This document shows positions 44,776 to 58,820 of a stretch of DNA of 64,000 bases, one piece after another; the first letter of the stretch is position 1; the number at the start of each line of letters is the position of its first letter. This stretch comes from Straminergon stramineum (taxonomy: Eukaryota > Streptophyta > Bryopsida > Hypnales > Calliergonaceae). The position numbers and the translations under genes were made by a program. The notes under the pieces are model-generated. The model was not told where the DNA came from and searched no databases. It saw only the letters and a program-made list of their open reading frames with translations. The stretch is taken from the NCBI GenBank assembly GCA_963920665.1, contig OY987265.1, positions 40,491,001 to 40,555,000 on the forward strand, given 5' to 3'.

Positions 44776-47090
44776 GATTTCACCTACAAGGAATGAAAAG
44801 TGAGTTTCCCAATTCTTTGCAAATTGGGTAGTGATCTTGATGTACATTACCTGCATGTATTTCTAAGACTTAGAGAACCAATTCCCACCTTGACCTTCTA
44901 ACTCCCACAATCTAATTCTCATCAGCATTTCCCAAAGGTTTAGCCCATTCTCACCTAAATTTAGTGTTTTTATCTATTCTTGCCAATAGGGCTTAAACTA
45001 CTCCAAACCCCTAATTGCTATTTTAATTATCTAATTTGGACATTGGAACTTAGAAAGAAAAGTGTTTCAACCACTTCCTGGACTTTGGGGACTAACACAA
45101 TGCATTTGTAGGGTCTTCTACCAAACATGCTACAAACACTCTTTTCTAGTCTTTTCAACTATAAATGATACTAAATGTGAGCAAAAGCAAAAGCAAAAAA
45201 ATGTTTTTTCGATACTTCTTTGATAGAATTAGAGTAGATTCTATTTTCTTGTCGACATTCAGACTCAGAGATTGGGCATAAGCACCAATATTGCTTTAAA
45301 CGTAGGAATTAATTAGTAGAACTGGAATGAACTTATTCAGCTTCAAGTTGTAGTTAATGTAAATATCATACTATTATGAATATAAAAACAACTAAAGATC
45401 TTATGATATACTGAGCCAAACATTGAGAATGATAATATATGTTTAGTCAATATCCAAGCCTAAGCTATTCAAAATCAGATCAATAACTTGGGTGTAATCC
45501 ACAAAAAAACAAGGAATAAAAAAGGAACTCTCTCTTTCTCACATTGGAAATGTAATAGCAAGACAATGGCTAGGATATATCCCTTAATCCATATTCACAG
45601 CACAAATATTTGAAATTTTAATCACAAACTTGCTATAGGTGAACAACAACCGAAAAAATAAGCAAAAAGAGTTTATGAGCAAAGTCCGTGAAGAGACTAA
45701 GCAGAACATGTTGTAGATAAAGGTAATCTCCATCCGCCTATAGTGTAGTTTTAGAAATTTTTGAAAAAATTCCTAAGAGGTGGTAATCCTCACTTGTACC
45801 CATGCCAACCAACAAACTATTAGTGTGCCAATAGACGTGTATGAGGTGTCTTCAAATTACCACTACTTGTTATAGTATATTCACAAGAGAAAACTTTCAA
45901 TCAAACCACACTACTAATGCAAAACCATAAAAGCAAAAAACAAAAAGAAGTATTTTGTTTTGCTACAACAATAAACAACACCTGTTGACCGCTGTTCTAG
46001 GATCTAAGCACCATTTTCTGTCAGTCCGAAACTAAGTTATTTCTTGAAAATTATGACCCGGCGCTAAGCACAACAAATTGAAGATTCAGCTACACACTCT
46101 GTACAAAGTTGAAGCAAGCAACCTCAATGGACCAACAATACCTAAATCAAACCAAGGCAAGTCCATGGTGAGATATAGAGGTATGGCACGCATTAGTGCA
46201 TTCATGTAAGCAATAACCTACCTATTTAGGTAGCTTTGATTTTAGAGTTAAGGCATGAGGCCCAAACAAGCTATCAGTCTTATACTTTAAAAACCAAAAT
46301 TAAATGGGTCATATCGAGAGAAGATACTTGGTGGTATTTCTAACTGTTGAGTTATGAGTATCTGGAGAAATGAGGTTTCAATATTAGCCCTCTTGTTTTC
46401 CAACTCATTCAAGAATACGGATAATTGTTATGAAGCTAATTTTATGTAATATATCCCATTTAGGGAGGACTTATTATAAACCATATATACTATAATAGTT
46501 AAGCATATAGGAAATAAATAAGAAAATAAATAAAGAAGTAATAATATGAAATCATTACTATATATTTCTTCCTCCAAAACAGCTATAGACTTTTGAACGA
46601 GACTAGGAGTGTAATCTAGAATCGAAGTCTAAAAAAGAGGAAAAATCCTTTTTTCTGGTACATCCCATCTTAACTGGGCACTTATCTAACTCTCTTCAAG
46701 TTTGAAAAATTGTTTTATAGATACATGTCTATTTTTCCGTTTGCCTGATTTGGATAAGTGCTTTAAGCTATCATTCTCATGTACTAGTTTTTTGCATTAC
46801 TATATATAGTTTGACAGTGATTTTTTGTCAAGGCAAAATTTACCACATATATTTGTGTCTACAAGTTCATAGCATATTTTCATACTAACCTTGTGTGCAA
46901 ACATGTCTAATAATATGTTTTTTTCGTAAAGGCCTTCACTGTGTTTATAAAACACTGTAGGAAAGCTTCATAATTGTATCCAAATGCAACACAAGCAACT
47001 TTCACAATACATATATATTGTAAAGTTTCTACCAAATAGAATACACATGAACCAACTATAATAATACAGTATTCATAAAGTTTCCGAAAT
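44776..47090. other. AT-rich stretch without genes
   Basis: Nothing recognisable in coding, RNA or repeat terms. Confidence 0.4.
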
Positions 47091-48430
47091 GCTAAGAGAG
47101 GTCACGTTGCGCCCCTTAGTGACACTTACCACCTTAAGTCCACCTTCCAATGCTTTCCAAGCACTTAACACTTTAGTAGCACCAAGAATCACGCTCTCCT
47201 AACACTGCACATGCCACACACATCCAATGTTAGTCTCCCATTCCAACTCTTTGTGCTAAGTCCCAGTCACCGGGAATACTAGCACATACACACACCCATG
47301 ATGACACCGGGGCATGTTACTTGGTAACATGGGGCGGAACTTCCATCTTATTGTGTAAGGACCCATGGTGGCACTACTCACCATGGTCCTAATCGCCCTT
47401 GAGTGTCATCCCAACTCCATACTAGGCCCATTGTGTATTTGCTATTTCCCACCTTGTTACCAACCGAGACTCACCATTCGGGACACCTCAACATAGCCTA
47501 GCAAGGAGTGGGACTCCACCCAACTAGTGCCACGGGACACCCACAAGTGTCCCATGGTACTTTGGAGTGGTGGTGACCCCACACCACCAACCTTAAGTCA
47601 CTGGGATTCATCAAGGCTCCAAGAGGGAGTGAGGAGGGAGACCAATCCCTCCTATAGTTCTCTTTGTGGGATTCAGAAGACCCCCCCCCTTGTATGTCAA
47701 GGGGAACTCCCAAAACCACTTTGGTTTTGGAAGACCACCCCAATTCTGTCGATTCGCCCTAGTTTGGGACTCCCGAACTTCCACCCGGCATAAATTTGCG
47801 GTCCGGGCTCCAAATCTCATATGCGAGCACATTTTCGACATCTACTCGACGAGTAGATGCCGATGGACTACTCACTTGTCCCATTTGGACAAGTAATCGC
47901 AAAGTTATCGCCCTCCAAAGATTCGGGTCCACCGGGAGAGGCGTCACGCCTTCATCACGGTGCTTCTCTTGGCCATAACTTGAGGCTCCTACCTTAGAAC
48001 CTCGTAATTTTTGTCAATCTAGCATCTTTGTGTTCTTAGCTTTCCAAGGATATGCTACATGACATATTTCATGGAGGGATTCCTCATGAACCCCTCCCTC
48101 CTAGCTTTTAAGTGTCCCGGCGCCACCGGGACACCCCCACCTTTGAACGCTTATAACTTTTGACTCACAAGTCCAAATCACGCGTTTTTTGGACGGCTAG
48201 AAGCGTCTCCTTAAGACCTTTCCAAGCATGTGCTATAAGCCCCCAAATTTTTTCGGATTAGAGCACTACCACGCTCTAATCGTTTGGGACTCCTAGTCCC
48301 CCTCACCTCATCTCTTGCAAGGCTTGGGGAGTCACCCCCAATGTCCCCCTTGCTCACCAAGGTGGCACGGGCTCACCTTATGATGAGGGTCGTGACAGGT
48401 CATAGGCCTTACCTGTGCCCATCCCAAAAA
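47091..48430. other. Unclassified segment of raised GC
   Basis: Distinctly GC-richer than either side, with sharp edges. Several overlapping short frames occur on both strands around 47500-47980, none with a family motif. A small hairpin, GATTAGAGC...GCTCTAATC, lies near 48257-48283. CCACCGGGACACC-type words recur. The composition suits a solo LTR or a retroelement internal fragment, but no terminal repeats were found. Confidence 0.35.
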
Positions 48431-51134
48431 CCAAACAACGAATTGTAAAGTCAGTGAGGATACATCAAGTGTCTTAAGCCCATAACGCTTGTTATTGCCT
48501 TCACACGGAAAACATAAGAAAACATCAACAAATACCAAATAATGTTCAAGAATATAAAACCTGAGACAAAGCAGTGTTAGATTATGACGATGCCATTATT
48601 TTCACCACACCGCAGCAATGTAGCAACTTGCTAGCTTCTACAGTAACGTATCCAATAAAGAAATTGAATAGCCACCCCAGCCTGTGCTTTGTACACCGCT
48701 GAAGAGAGTAGCACGCACAACACAATTTGAAAGTCCCAAAGATCACCCAACTTGTATCACCAGAGTTGTTTTATTCTTGTTTGGTGATTCAAGAAGTTCA
48801 TCATTCATTTCCCAATTTGTGGTTTCACCTTCTAGGCAACACTAGCAAGGCTCCACTTTGGTTAGTATTGGCCAATTACTTAGGTATTAAATTTGGCATA
48901 TCAGGGCCCTATTAAGAGAGCGCCATATTTACTCATTACCAACTAGCTCAATCTCTGAGGTTTGATCCAGTAATTGGCTAGTTTAACTGCATGTTGATTA
49001 TGCAAGTTGTGAATTAATATTCAGTATGGACCATTGCTTTCTGGATGATTTTCGAAATCTCATGTATGTCCATTGTATAACAGCTAGCTGTTAGTTTTCT
49101 AGTAAGTTATTTTATGGCACTATTTAGCCATAAACTAACCACCCAAAAAAATGTGGTATCAAATGAATGTCCCTCTTGTTAAATGATATAATATAGAGAG
49201 GGAGGGTGGGAGGGATTTTATTTATTTTCAACATGGCAAGAATAGAAATTATTCAAGAGCTATGTATATTTGGATATAAGAATCCAAAGTCTTTATAGGC
49301 ATGTGTATTTTTTCCGTGTCACTATCCTCAACACTGTTGTGCTCCATAAGATGATATATTCTAGAATTTGTGTAGTATGCGTTAGTCTCATAACTAGCAC
49401 TTGATAATGAAATCTAGAAAATAAAAAAATAAAAAATCCGAGGCCTAGGTGCTAACTACAGGGCTTACATGCACATCATAGATTGCATCTCCTTGGAAAT
49501 ACTCAACAACATCTACTACAAAGCATGAAGGCAAGAGGGAAAGAATATGTGTGAGTTTAAATTCAAGTTTGCACACATGAATAGAAACAAGGGCAAGCAT
49601 TAGGAGAAATGATGAGAAAACAAAATAGAAACACAATGGTGCAGAAATCAAGGTTTCAGACCCTTCTAATGAAAAGAAACAAAATTTGGCCCTTCAAAAA
49701 TCTTAGAATGGCACTTCTAGGTCAAGCATCTACCACTTTACACCCTAGCTGCTATAGTAATTGCATTACTATTAAATAATCCACTATTCTTGTTGTACGA
49801 ATGACTACAGTGGAAGTGTAGAGCAATTTAAGAACCACTAAAAAATAACATACATGCAATTGGAAGGATGTTTCTATAGTATGAATTTTAAACATTTTGT
49901 AATCAAGTTGTACAACTTAAACCCATTTTCAAACCACAAATTTGCAGAGTTATTGAAGTGCCCATTGATGTGGATAGGAAAGAAGAACAATAGTCACAAG
50001 TCATTGCTTGCTATTTGGACAAGTTTCAATTTTTTTGCCAATCCTATACCTTGCTAATTCATGCAAGCTCAAATTCCTATTTTTCCCCTTAGTGGAAGAT
50101 CTAGGTTTCCTCTTCTCTATTGTAACAACCCATGTAGATTTGTTATGTGGCAAATTATTTGCACTAAGATAGATATTAGGGTAATAAATAGTGAATCAAA
50201 TAGAAAGGTAGAATATAGCATTGAGAAGTTATAAATCGACAAATCCTAACCCTTCTATATATCACAACTAAGTGCTCTACCTTCAGTACCCTCTTGTTTT
50301 TCTACAATGGAGACAAAAGGATTTAAGTAATCATTAGGGGAGATTTGGAGAACTAATGGGCTTTTTCAAGCCTATTCCCCATATTGTTCCCACAGTATTG
50401 AGGGCATGGCTAATTTCTATCAATTGTCATAAATACTAGAAGAAAAAAAAAGCTTTTTCCTAGTCCTGAAATTGAAAAAAAAATGCTGAATTTTTTTCAA
50501 AAAATTTTTAAAAATAAAAATTCTAACGTGGCCATTGCCCGACCACATCAACACTACTACAATGGTACAATTCAACAAGCTTCCCACTATAGGGAACTAC
50601 TAGGAACTCTCAATCTTCTATTTAGCCCAAATCTCATATAATGTTTGAAGAGGTCTTGGTACCATGAGAGATCCTATCCATAGTTGGTGCCATTAAATTG
50701 TAAGCAAAAGAAAATGTGTTGGCAATTGATGAGTATTAGATGTAGTACATCTTAGTCACTTCATGTAGGAGTTGTAACTAGCTTGGTTTGTAGAATGGAA
50801 CTAATTTTGATTTACATATATTGTAGAAGAGTAATATATGACAAGAAATTTGAGTTATGTATAAAACATATAAGTGCTTTCTAAGGCTCAATTAGCATGC
50901 AAAGAATGATCACAGTACAACGACTTTGTAATCATTTCATTGTAGTCAAATCATAACTTTGGAAAACAAGAAGCCTATACACATAAAATAAATCTTCAAC
51001 TACTATTCAATTTTTCATACTCATAGCTAGTTGTTCAAAAGAATGACTACTTGTAATCAAATAGTACAATCAATCCACTTAAAAAAAAGGAAGGAAAATT
51101 CCAAGAATGAGGGGTTAGGAATAGTTGTTTACAG
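48431..51134. other. AT-rich stretch without genes
   Basis: No gene recognised; only short frames without motifs. Confidence 0.4.
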
Positions 51135-51190
51135 GTTGATCTGAAGTTATTTATTAGTTGATTTAAAGTTATTTATTAGTTAATCTATAG
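51135..51190. repeat. 22-bp tandem repeat, 2.5 copies
   Basis: GTTGATCTGAAGTTATTTAT followed by TA, then a copy with two changes, then a partial copy. Confidence 0.75.
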
Positions 51191-51949
51191 TCATCCTCTA
51201 CATATAGTTATTTATACTACAATTGCTATATGGCTTGCATTTCTGTGTTGACTTAATATCTAGAAGAAAGAATAATCTTAATCGAACAATCAAGTTAGCT
51301 TGCTTCAAAATAAAAAAGCACAAACTCCACAAAAGTTTAGTCTTTAGTTGTTTATGGGTTGATCTTTCTTTGTTTCTAACAAGGGGTTATTTATTTTACA
51401 ATTCTTCTTTAACTTTGTGCCATCGATATCATAATTTATATATCAATGTTGTACTTTTGAAGTCTACATTAATTAGAGCCTTGATGATTAAATGATAACC
51501 CATGGATAGATGTGGTCTTCAATTGAGGTTTCATCAATGCTTCATCTAGCACTCATTTTTTCAACTAGTTCACAAGTCTACAATTGTCCTCATCAGATTT
51601 GTCATGAGAAACTACCTTTGCATAGTTGTTTTTTAGATCTAATGGACACCTAGGTGTATATTACAAGGTTGTGATAGGCACATTTTTCTTCTAGTGTAAG
51701 GAGATGTGTACAAAACATGTACATATGTGATTGTCCTTTGTCTTCTCAATTGATGAAAAGGAAGTCCTCCATAAGCTACGTAGGATGTATATAAGCCACA
51801 CACTAAATTGTGGTACGAAGTGCACCTAAGATGTAGTCCAGTAGGTGCTCACTAGTCTATGACTCTTGGATTTTTTGTGTTGTTATTTGTAGTCATTCTT
51901 TAGCGATAGTAGAGAGGCAATGTAATTGTTCAAGGATGGCAAAAGCACA
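51191..51949. other. AT-rich stretch without genes
   Basis: A 90-codon frame at 51223-51495 has no recognisable motif and AT-driven composition; not called. Confidence 0.4.
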
Positions 51950-52960
51950 TGCATCTAAACTACCAATAGACACTATGTCTTCTTCTATATTCAATGTATT
52001 GTGACAAAAATCATGTGAGCCCTTAATCATTTCTTATACGCATTGAAATTAATCTTGGTTACAAGGTATGGCTTTGTCGTACTCAAATTTGACTAGATTC
52101 TTTTCTTTTTGTACTTAATGTAGTCATAGATTGAAGAGCAATGTTAGAACACCTCGCAATCACATTAGCACACTACCATCCATGACATGGAACTTTTTGG
52201 AAGTTGTATAGGAGTGAAGAATCATTCATTTTTAAGTTGCACAGTAGTAAATTGTAGTTGCAAGATATATATGCGTACTACTCATATTTGACTATAGCCT
52301 CCCTCTTCTATTTTGTACAATTGTAGGAGAGTGAGAGGAGAAGGTCATGTCAACATCAGTGCATTGGCATATATGTCAAATGCAAAACTTCTCGAAAGGC
52401 ATGTTTGAGTGACGAGTTAATAATTTTCTAGTTGCATAGCAGTGAACCTTACTTATAAGGTATGATTGCATGCTACTCATATTTGACTATGGCCTTTCCC
52501 TTCTTCCATTAGAAAAAATTCTAGGCTTATGTGCCGTATTGCCTACATAGAGCAAAGCAATCATAGCCAAAAATTTATTTAAGAGTCCATGTAATCATTA
52601 GTTGAGCCATGAAAAAATTGCCAATTTGTTTTCAAAAAAATTTGAAATTTTTTCCCTCAAAATTTAATAAAAGAATTTTTTTTAAAGAAAATATTTTAAT
52701 GAATTTTAAAAAAATTTCCTATGTGTGCATCGTGGTTGAAAGGCTCTCCCATAAGACCCAAATTCTTTTTAATGTGAATGCAGTTGTAGGAGAGTAAGGT
52801 GGAAGGCCGCATGAACACATCAACGCATTGGCATTTATGTTAGTGATTCAAAATTTCCTAGAAGGCATGTGTAAGTGACGACTTAGTCATTTTCTAGTCA
52901 TGGTGGAATGAAGCATAGTCACAATAAGTAACAATGATCTACCTTTTTTTGACTAGACCT
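51950..52960. repeat. Divergent ~195-bp tandem repeat
   Basis: The anchor CTACTCATATTTGACTATRG occurs at 52278 and 52473, with relatives at about 52078 (TACTCAAATTTGACTAGA) and 52945 (TTTGACTAGACCTCC). Around them GTTGTAGGAGAGTRAG, ATTGGCATWTATGT and AGGCATGTKTRAGTGACGA recur in the same order. Copies are strongly diverged and one unit is interrupted by AT-rich sequence near 52600. No coding. Confidence 0.6.
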
Positions 52961-54799
52961 CCACGTTGGATTTTGCACTTTCCTTGTCAAAAGGTCAACG
53001 ATGCTATGAACAAAAAGGTCAACATGAATCTTTGACTTTATCACTTCTTCATCTGCTAGTTGCAATCACGACTACAAAATGACTTGGACCTTGTAGAGAA
53101 AACAGAGTTGGTGCAATTACGGAAGCACCAGTCATTTTATAGTCAAACCAGACAAGAAGTCATTCTTTCACAATTACAAAAGGGCCTATTTTTTTGTAGT
53201 GTCCACATTCATTTGACCAAGATTTTCAAAGAGAAGCAATGATGGATAACATGAAGACACTACTTTTTAAGCATCTAGAAGAAAATCAAATAATTGAAAC
53301 TAATTCAAATTGTGGGGAAGAGATAGATGCAAAATGCACAATGGAAGAAGTTATAATGGAATCTTTAGCAAGAGTTGAAGAACTCTCTTTGGCAAGTTTT
53401 GCAACATCAATGAAAACTTTGCATGACATAGCAACAAAGAAATTTCATTTGCAACATCAAGCATGAATGGTAAGAATCAAGCATTTCAAATTTACTTTCA
53501 ATTTATTTTTACAAGTGTTACATATACATCTCAAACTATTGGTTCAATTCTTTATCCAAGGAAAAATAATAAGTGCTTATTTTGACAATAGAAAAACAAA
53601 TTAAGCAATGGATAATAGAGATGTAAGACAAGTTGGTGTAAATTACCTAAACTTACCTCACTTGAATTCCTTTAAAGCTCCACTTTCAAATTATGTATTT
53701 TTTGTCCATCATTTGTGTACATGCAAGATTGTGTTAGATCCATATCCTAACTCTTGAACTACTAAGCAACACAAAGGGCAAAAAAGTAAAGAATATAATA
53801 CAAGGAAGAAAAGAAAATAATGTAAGTAGCAAGGAAGAAAAGAATATTATGCAAGAAAGAGATAATAAAAATAACAAGTAAAAAGAGTTAATTTTATATT
53901 TGTATTTGCTTTGTGATCTATAGTTGCTATCTCACAACCAAGCTACTCTCTAATGCAATTACTTCAATCGCCCTACTAACTATTATAATGCCTCCACTAA
54001 TCAACTCCTTCAATGTCTTCATGAGCTAGTTCCTTTGACTCCCTCTTTCGATTCTTCCAACCTCCCCTTGATTCTTTTGACCTCCCTACGACTCCTACGA
54101 TTCCTCTCCAGACATCCTCTGATGTCTCCCCAACTAAACAAATTTGATGTCCTTGGCAACTTCTCCAACTTCAACTGCTACTCTTGCCCTACTCATCGAT
54201 CAACCACATATACAAGGAAGATTCAAAGATAAGCACAAGTAGAAGACACAAGTGCAAGAACAAGTAAAATACAAAATACAAAATATAAAATACAAGTGCA
54301 AACAAGCAGATGCATTAGGGGAGAAATGAACCCATTGAAAGGCTTTGAGATTTCTTATTAGTTTTAGTACTAATTGTCAAGAGTATAATTTTGTCTACAT
54401 CATCATTATTATCACCGTAGTGACCATTTGGCATTTGGAAACTTGTCAGAGGTGTGTCTTGGCAATCCTCCATCAATAAGTCAAGAAATCTTAGAGATGG
54501 ATTGGATAGTGGAGATGGGTGGGATAATCATGACAAATGTTTGAGTCCATCTTGCAAATTTTCACCCAATTAGTGACTCAAGAAGGCTCTTTCCCACCTG
54601 TAATTAGGATAATTTCATTTTCTAGATAAATTTTATTTTTTTAAGTGTGAAATGGATTAGATGTTTAAAGTTTTGTGAAATTAAGTGTAAATGTGATGAT
54701 ATTTGGAGTTAAAGTGTGAAATGAATTTTTGGCTTGAGCGGTTGTGGACTTTGACGGGTTTTTTATTAAAAGATTGGAAGGGGTATGTGAAGAAGGATG
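52961..54799. other. AT-rich stretch, small open frames only
   Basis: Two adjacent plus-strand frames, 53060-53242 (60 codons) and 53239-53466 (75 codons, ATG start, Glu- and Lys-rich), overlap by four bases. I recognise neither. The second has more balanced amino-acid use than most chance frames here but no motif, so it is not called a gene. A 15-bp inverted repeat (53070-53084 and 53130-53144) lies in the first. Confidence 0.35.
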
Positions 54800-57700
54800 G
54801 TGATATATAGTCTTCTCTTCTCTCATTATTTTTCTCTCCTTAATTGGTTATTGCATTCAGGACGTGGGATTGTGTTTTTATGCTTTTCGTTGTTGTATTA
54901 TTTTTTTAAGAAAATTTATAAGTGTCATTCTTAGTTAATTTATTCACTGAAGTGATAGTGATTATTGCTTAAGCATGAAGTTGAATTTTGATGATAATTT
55001 ACCTTGAGTATTTTATGAAAGTCAAATCAATTAAATTGAATAATTTAATAATCACTTAAGTGATGAGTAAGTATTCTTTATCTAGAGCATTATATAATGG
55101 AGAATCTCTTTAAGAGAGAATTTGATGACATTTTGAGTAGATTATGTTTATACTTTATACTTTATTTCTTAAGAGAATTTTTGTATCAATGCTTAAAGCA
55201 ATATTTGAAGTATTATGAGGAGCCAAATATTAAGTTAGTGATTGACTTAATAATTGATAATTCTAGTGATTGGAAATTATTTGTAAACCAGAGATTGGTT
55301 TGGAATTGAATGATCCAGAGATTGGATTTAATTTTGAAATTTAATGATAAACTAGGGATTGGTAATTATTTTCATTTAAAGGATTGGAATATCTTTGCAT
55401 CACAAATGGACATGTATGTTTCAAATAAAATTAGTGATTGAGATTTATTTTGAATTAGAATATAAGTTTATATTTTTAGTGAATAGAAATCATTGAACAA
55501 TTATAAACGATTGATGTACATTCTAATGATTGAATGATTATTGCATGTTCAATAAATGGTATTCCAAATAAAGACATGAGCACATGTTTGAATGTTTGAA
55601 TGTGTATTTAAATTCTTCCATTAGAAATTGTATTTAGTGGTGTAAACTTAGAAAGCATAATTTAGAATTTGTATTACAATTGGAGAAAAGAGGAGATCAA
55701 AGATATCACGGTGATGCAAATGGAGAAAGCTTAAAGCTAAAGATAGGAGAATACAAAGTCAAATAAAGATTTGAGACTTGGAAAGGAAAGAATTTGAAAT
55801 TCTTTAAAATAATTTAGCAAAACATATTATACATCCCTGAAGGGAATTTATTTTTAGAATTGCTTAAAGCATACATGTGTTAATGTGTTCGTTTAAAGCG
55901 ATGTCCTTGGTTGTTTTCAATCCCTAAAAAGGATATGTGTTACATTTACTTGAAGTAATTGAGTCATTAGTGCTTAAAGCGATTTAGATTTTGAAATTAT
56001 AGTTGTGAAACACAATTAAAGAATTATCGGTTGAATCGAATTTTCAAAGTTCAAATATATACTATGAGATGCAGGTTGCAAATGGATATATTTGTAATAT
56101 ATTTTAGTGAATTCAAAGTATGAGATTTGTGGATGCAGGTTCCCTTAGTTTATACCTTTAGATTCGCATTTTATTTTAAGATAAAATCAAGACGGGCTTA
56201 GTGGTTAGAAATTTATATTTATAATTGGACGGAAATTAGAAAGAGAATTCCTTTTCCATTTCTAAAATAGAGTATGAAATATACCAAATAACCTAATATA
56301 TTTAGATTAACGACATAATTTACCTACAAAGTGACATTAGCTAATAAATACACTAAGCTAATTTGAGTTTTCCCCCGAACAAACCTAATTGGAATTGCCT
56401 TGGGTTGTCGTAGAAAATTGTACTACACCACCCCAATTTTTGCTCTAAGAAATGGCCCCTTCTTGGGTTCAATTCTCCTCAAATGAGAAATCCAAAACAT
56501 AGTCTTCAAGCATTTCACTCCAATGTAGTTGAGGAAGTAATGCAAGACTCCTTGTATAGTATAGAATATAAGAAATTATTTTTGTTTATCTTATTGAAGA
56601 GAATCATTTGCAGAAGTGCTTCCCAATGCCATAGAGTGTCAATGCCCACCAAGCACTCATGATTTGTTCTTGAAATGTATTTCTAGGAGTACTCCCTAAT
56701 GCCATGGGGGGTCAAAGCCCGCCAATCATCCATGATTGCATTTGGACACTAATACTATTGAACACTCATGATTGCAAGTTGTCTTGTGTATCTTTCAAGT
56801 ACTGGTGGATGTTTATTTTTTCGACAACTTGACCATTTAATTCTTTTTGACTTTGGCAATTTTTCTTCTTCATTTTTTTGACTTTCTTTAAAATATTTGT
56901 TTTCTGCCAACCTTGCCTCGAACTTATTGTATATGGATTGAATATGGAAACAAATAGGATACATATGTATCTATATGAAATATAGATACACAATATATAG
57001 ATTTATATGAAATACACATAGTACACAAATTTCAGATTTCCCATATCGTTTGCAATCTAAAATTAAAAAAAAAATACAAATAGGGGGAAGCTTTCACAAA
57101 CACACTTCTCATTTTCTCAACCAATGGCCAAGTGACATGTGTAACCCTTAGTTTCAGATTTTTTGGAAAAGTTTAACCACCTAAGGCTAAATGAAACATG
57201 TACCCTATCAATTTTTCATATATGGTTTTCTCAAAAAGCCATAGTTTTTCACTATCCTTTCAAAAGAGGACATAACTACCTAAGATTGTCCTTTCAAAGA
57301 TTCTAAAAGGTGTCACTAATGACAACCATCTGCAATAACAAATCCATGAAGCAAAATGTTCCACATGTGATACACATGTATATGTTCATCATTAAAACTT
57401 AATACTCCTTCTATTCCAAAATGATCTTCCTATTGCACTTTGTGGTGTTGAGAATTGGTCAAATTTGACTTTTGATTGGTATTTGGGACTCACAAAACAA
57501 CTTGAAGCAATAGTTTTCCATACATTCATGCAATCATCAATCAAAAGATAAATTAAATGTCTAGAGGGATCAATCAACACTCTCTATTCTTATTTTTTGC
57601 ATCTCTTTGAGTGTTATCTAATTGAAGGAGATGAAGCTTTAGGAGGTGGTTCAAAGGTCCACACATGGTCTTGGGCCTATACTAACAACCTACAAAATGA

Positions 57701-58820
57701 CAATCTCACACTTAACAATTATGTACCGAATGGTGCTCCTTGAAAATGCCCCAAAAATTTCACTTTTCAATACTCCAAAACTATACTTAGAAAAGGATTT
57801 TGAAACTCAAAGTTGTTAGGACACTAGGAGTGCATTGAACCCTACTTACAACTCGAAACGGGTTTTGAAAACATTATTTTTTGCTTTAATCCGATAAACT
57901 TTGTCCTAAAGGAAGTTCATTTGAGGACAAGGGAGTACTAAAACTCTAAAAGGCAACTTTGTAAGATTGACATGTTTAAATGTAATATGAAAATTAAACT
58001 CAAAATGATATGTAATTCACCTCCCAAATCACTAGATTATAACTTAAGGTTATTTTTCCTCAACCATCTCCTATAGTTCAATTTTCCATTGAAGGATTTT
58101 TGAATGACTCTAAATTTATATGGATAAATGTAAAAAAATTTATTTCTACAATAGTGATTATGATATGAAGTGTTAGCAATATATATGAGGTAACTATACC
58201 TCAAAATGGCCCAATTAGAATATGAGCATTTTGTATTACTAATTTGCCCAAAATTTTGTTAGATCTTGTTTGTAATTGAAAAAAGATTTTAGATTCATTT
58301 ATCATGTTTTGAACATTATATGATTAAATTTCAAAAAATTTAAGTGTTAATAAATGGTATAGCCAAAATCAACACTAGACTCTCATGTTTTTAGTTTTAC
58401 ATGTTTAACAAGATTTAAGATGAACACAGTGATTTTAATAACAAGGTCGCATTTAGGTGTACTTACAATAATAGATGACAAGGTTAAGGAACAACAATAT
58501 TTGTATAGTTTGGAAGATCACAAGGATTCTCTTCAATTTGATCACTAGATTGATTCTAAAAATTCCCACAACCACTATTATTGTTGCAAGTTTTAATTTG
58601 ACATAAAATCATTTAAAAAATATTTGTCAATTTTTTGGTAAAATTGATTCTTTTATAAAAGTTGTATAGAAAATTAATCTATTAGTATGTCTATGTTTTA
58701 AGCATCATCCAAACATAAATTTCCAGAAAAAAAATATGAAACAAGGATATATTAATCATGCCCTTCTATTCCATTATGTTGAATCAAAATGGGCAACAAG
58801 GCCAAAATCTAATAAGCTTA
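54800..58820. other. AT-rich stretch without genes
   Basis: No gene recognised. Between 56597 and 56755 the phrase AGTRCTYCCYAATGCCATRG, followed by GTCAA.GCCC.CCAA, occurs twice about 100 bp apart. The 70-codon frame at 55097-55309 has no motif. Confidence 0.4.

Noticed and set aside
39000..48430. LTR retrotransposon
   Set aside because: Composition and duplications hinted at one, but I found no reverse transcriptase, integrase or protease motif, no primer-binding site and no paired LTRs.
53070..53203. CACTA-type MITE
   Set aside because: The right side ends in TTTTTTTGTAGTG, but no proper left end or target duplication pairs with it; only a 15-bp inverted repeat is present.
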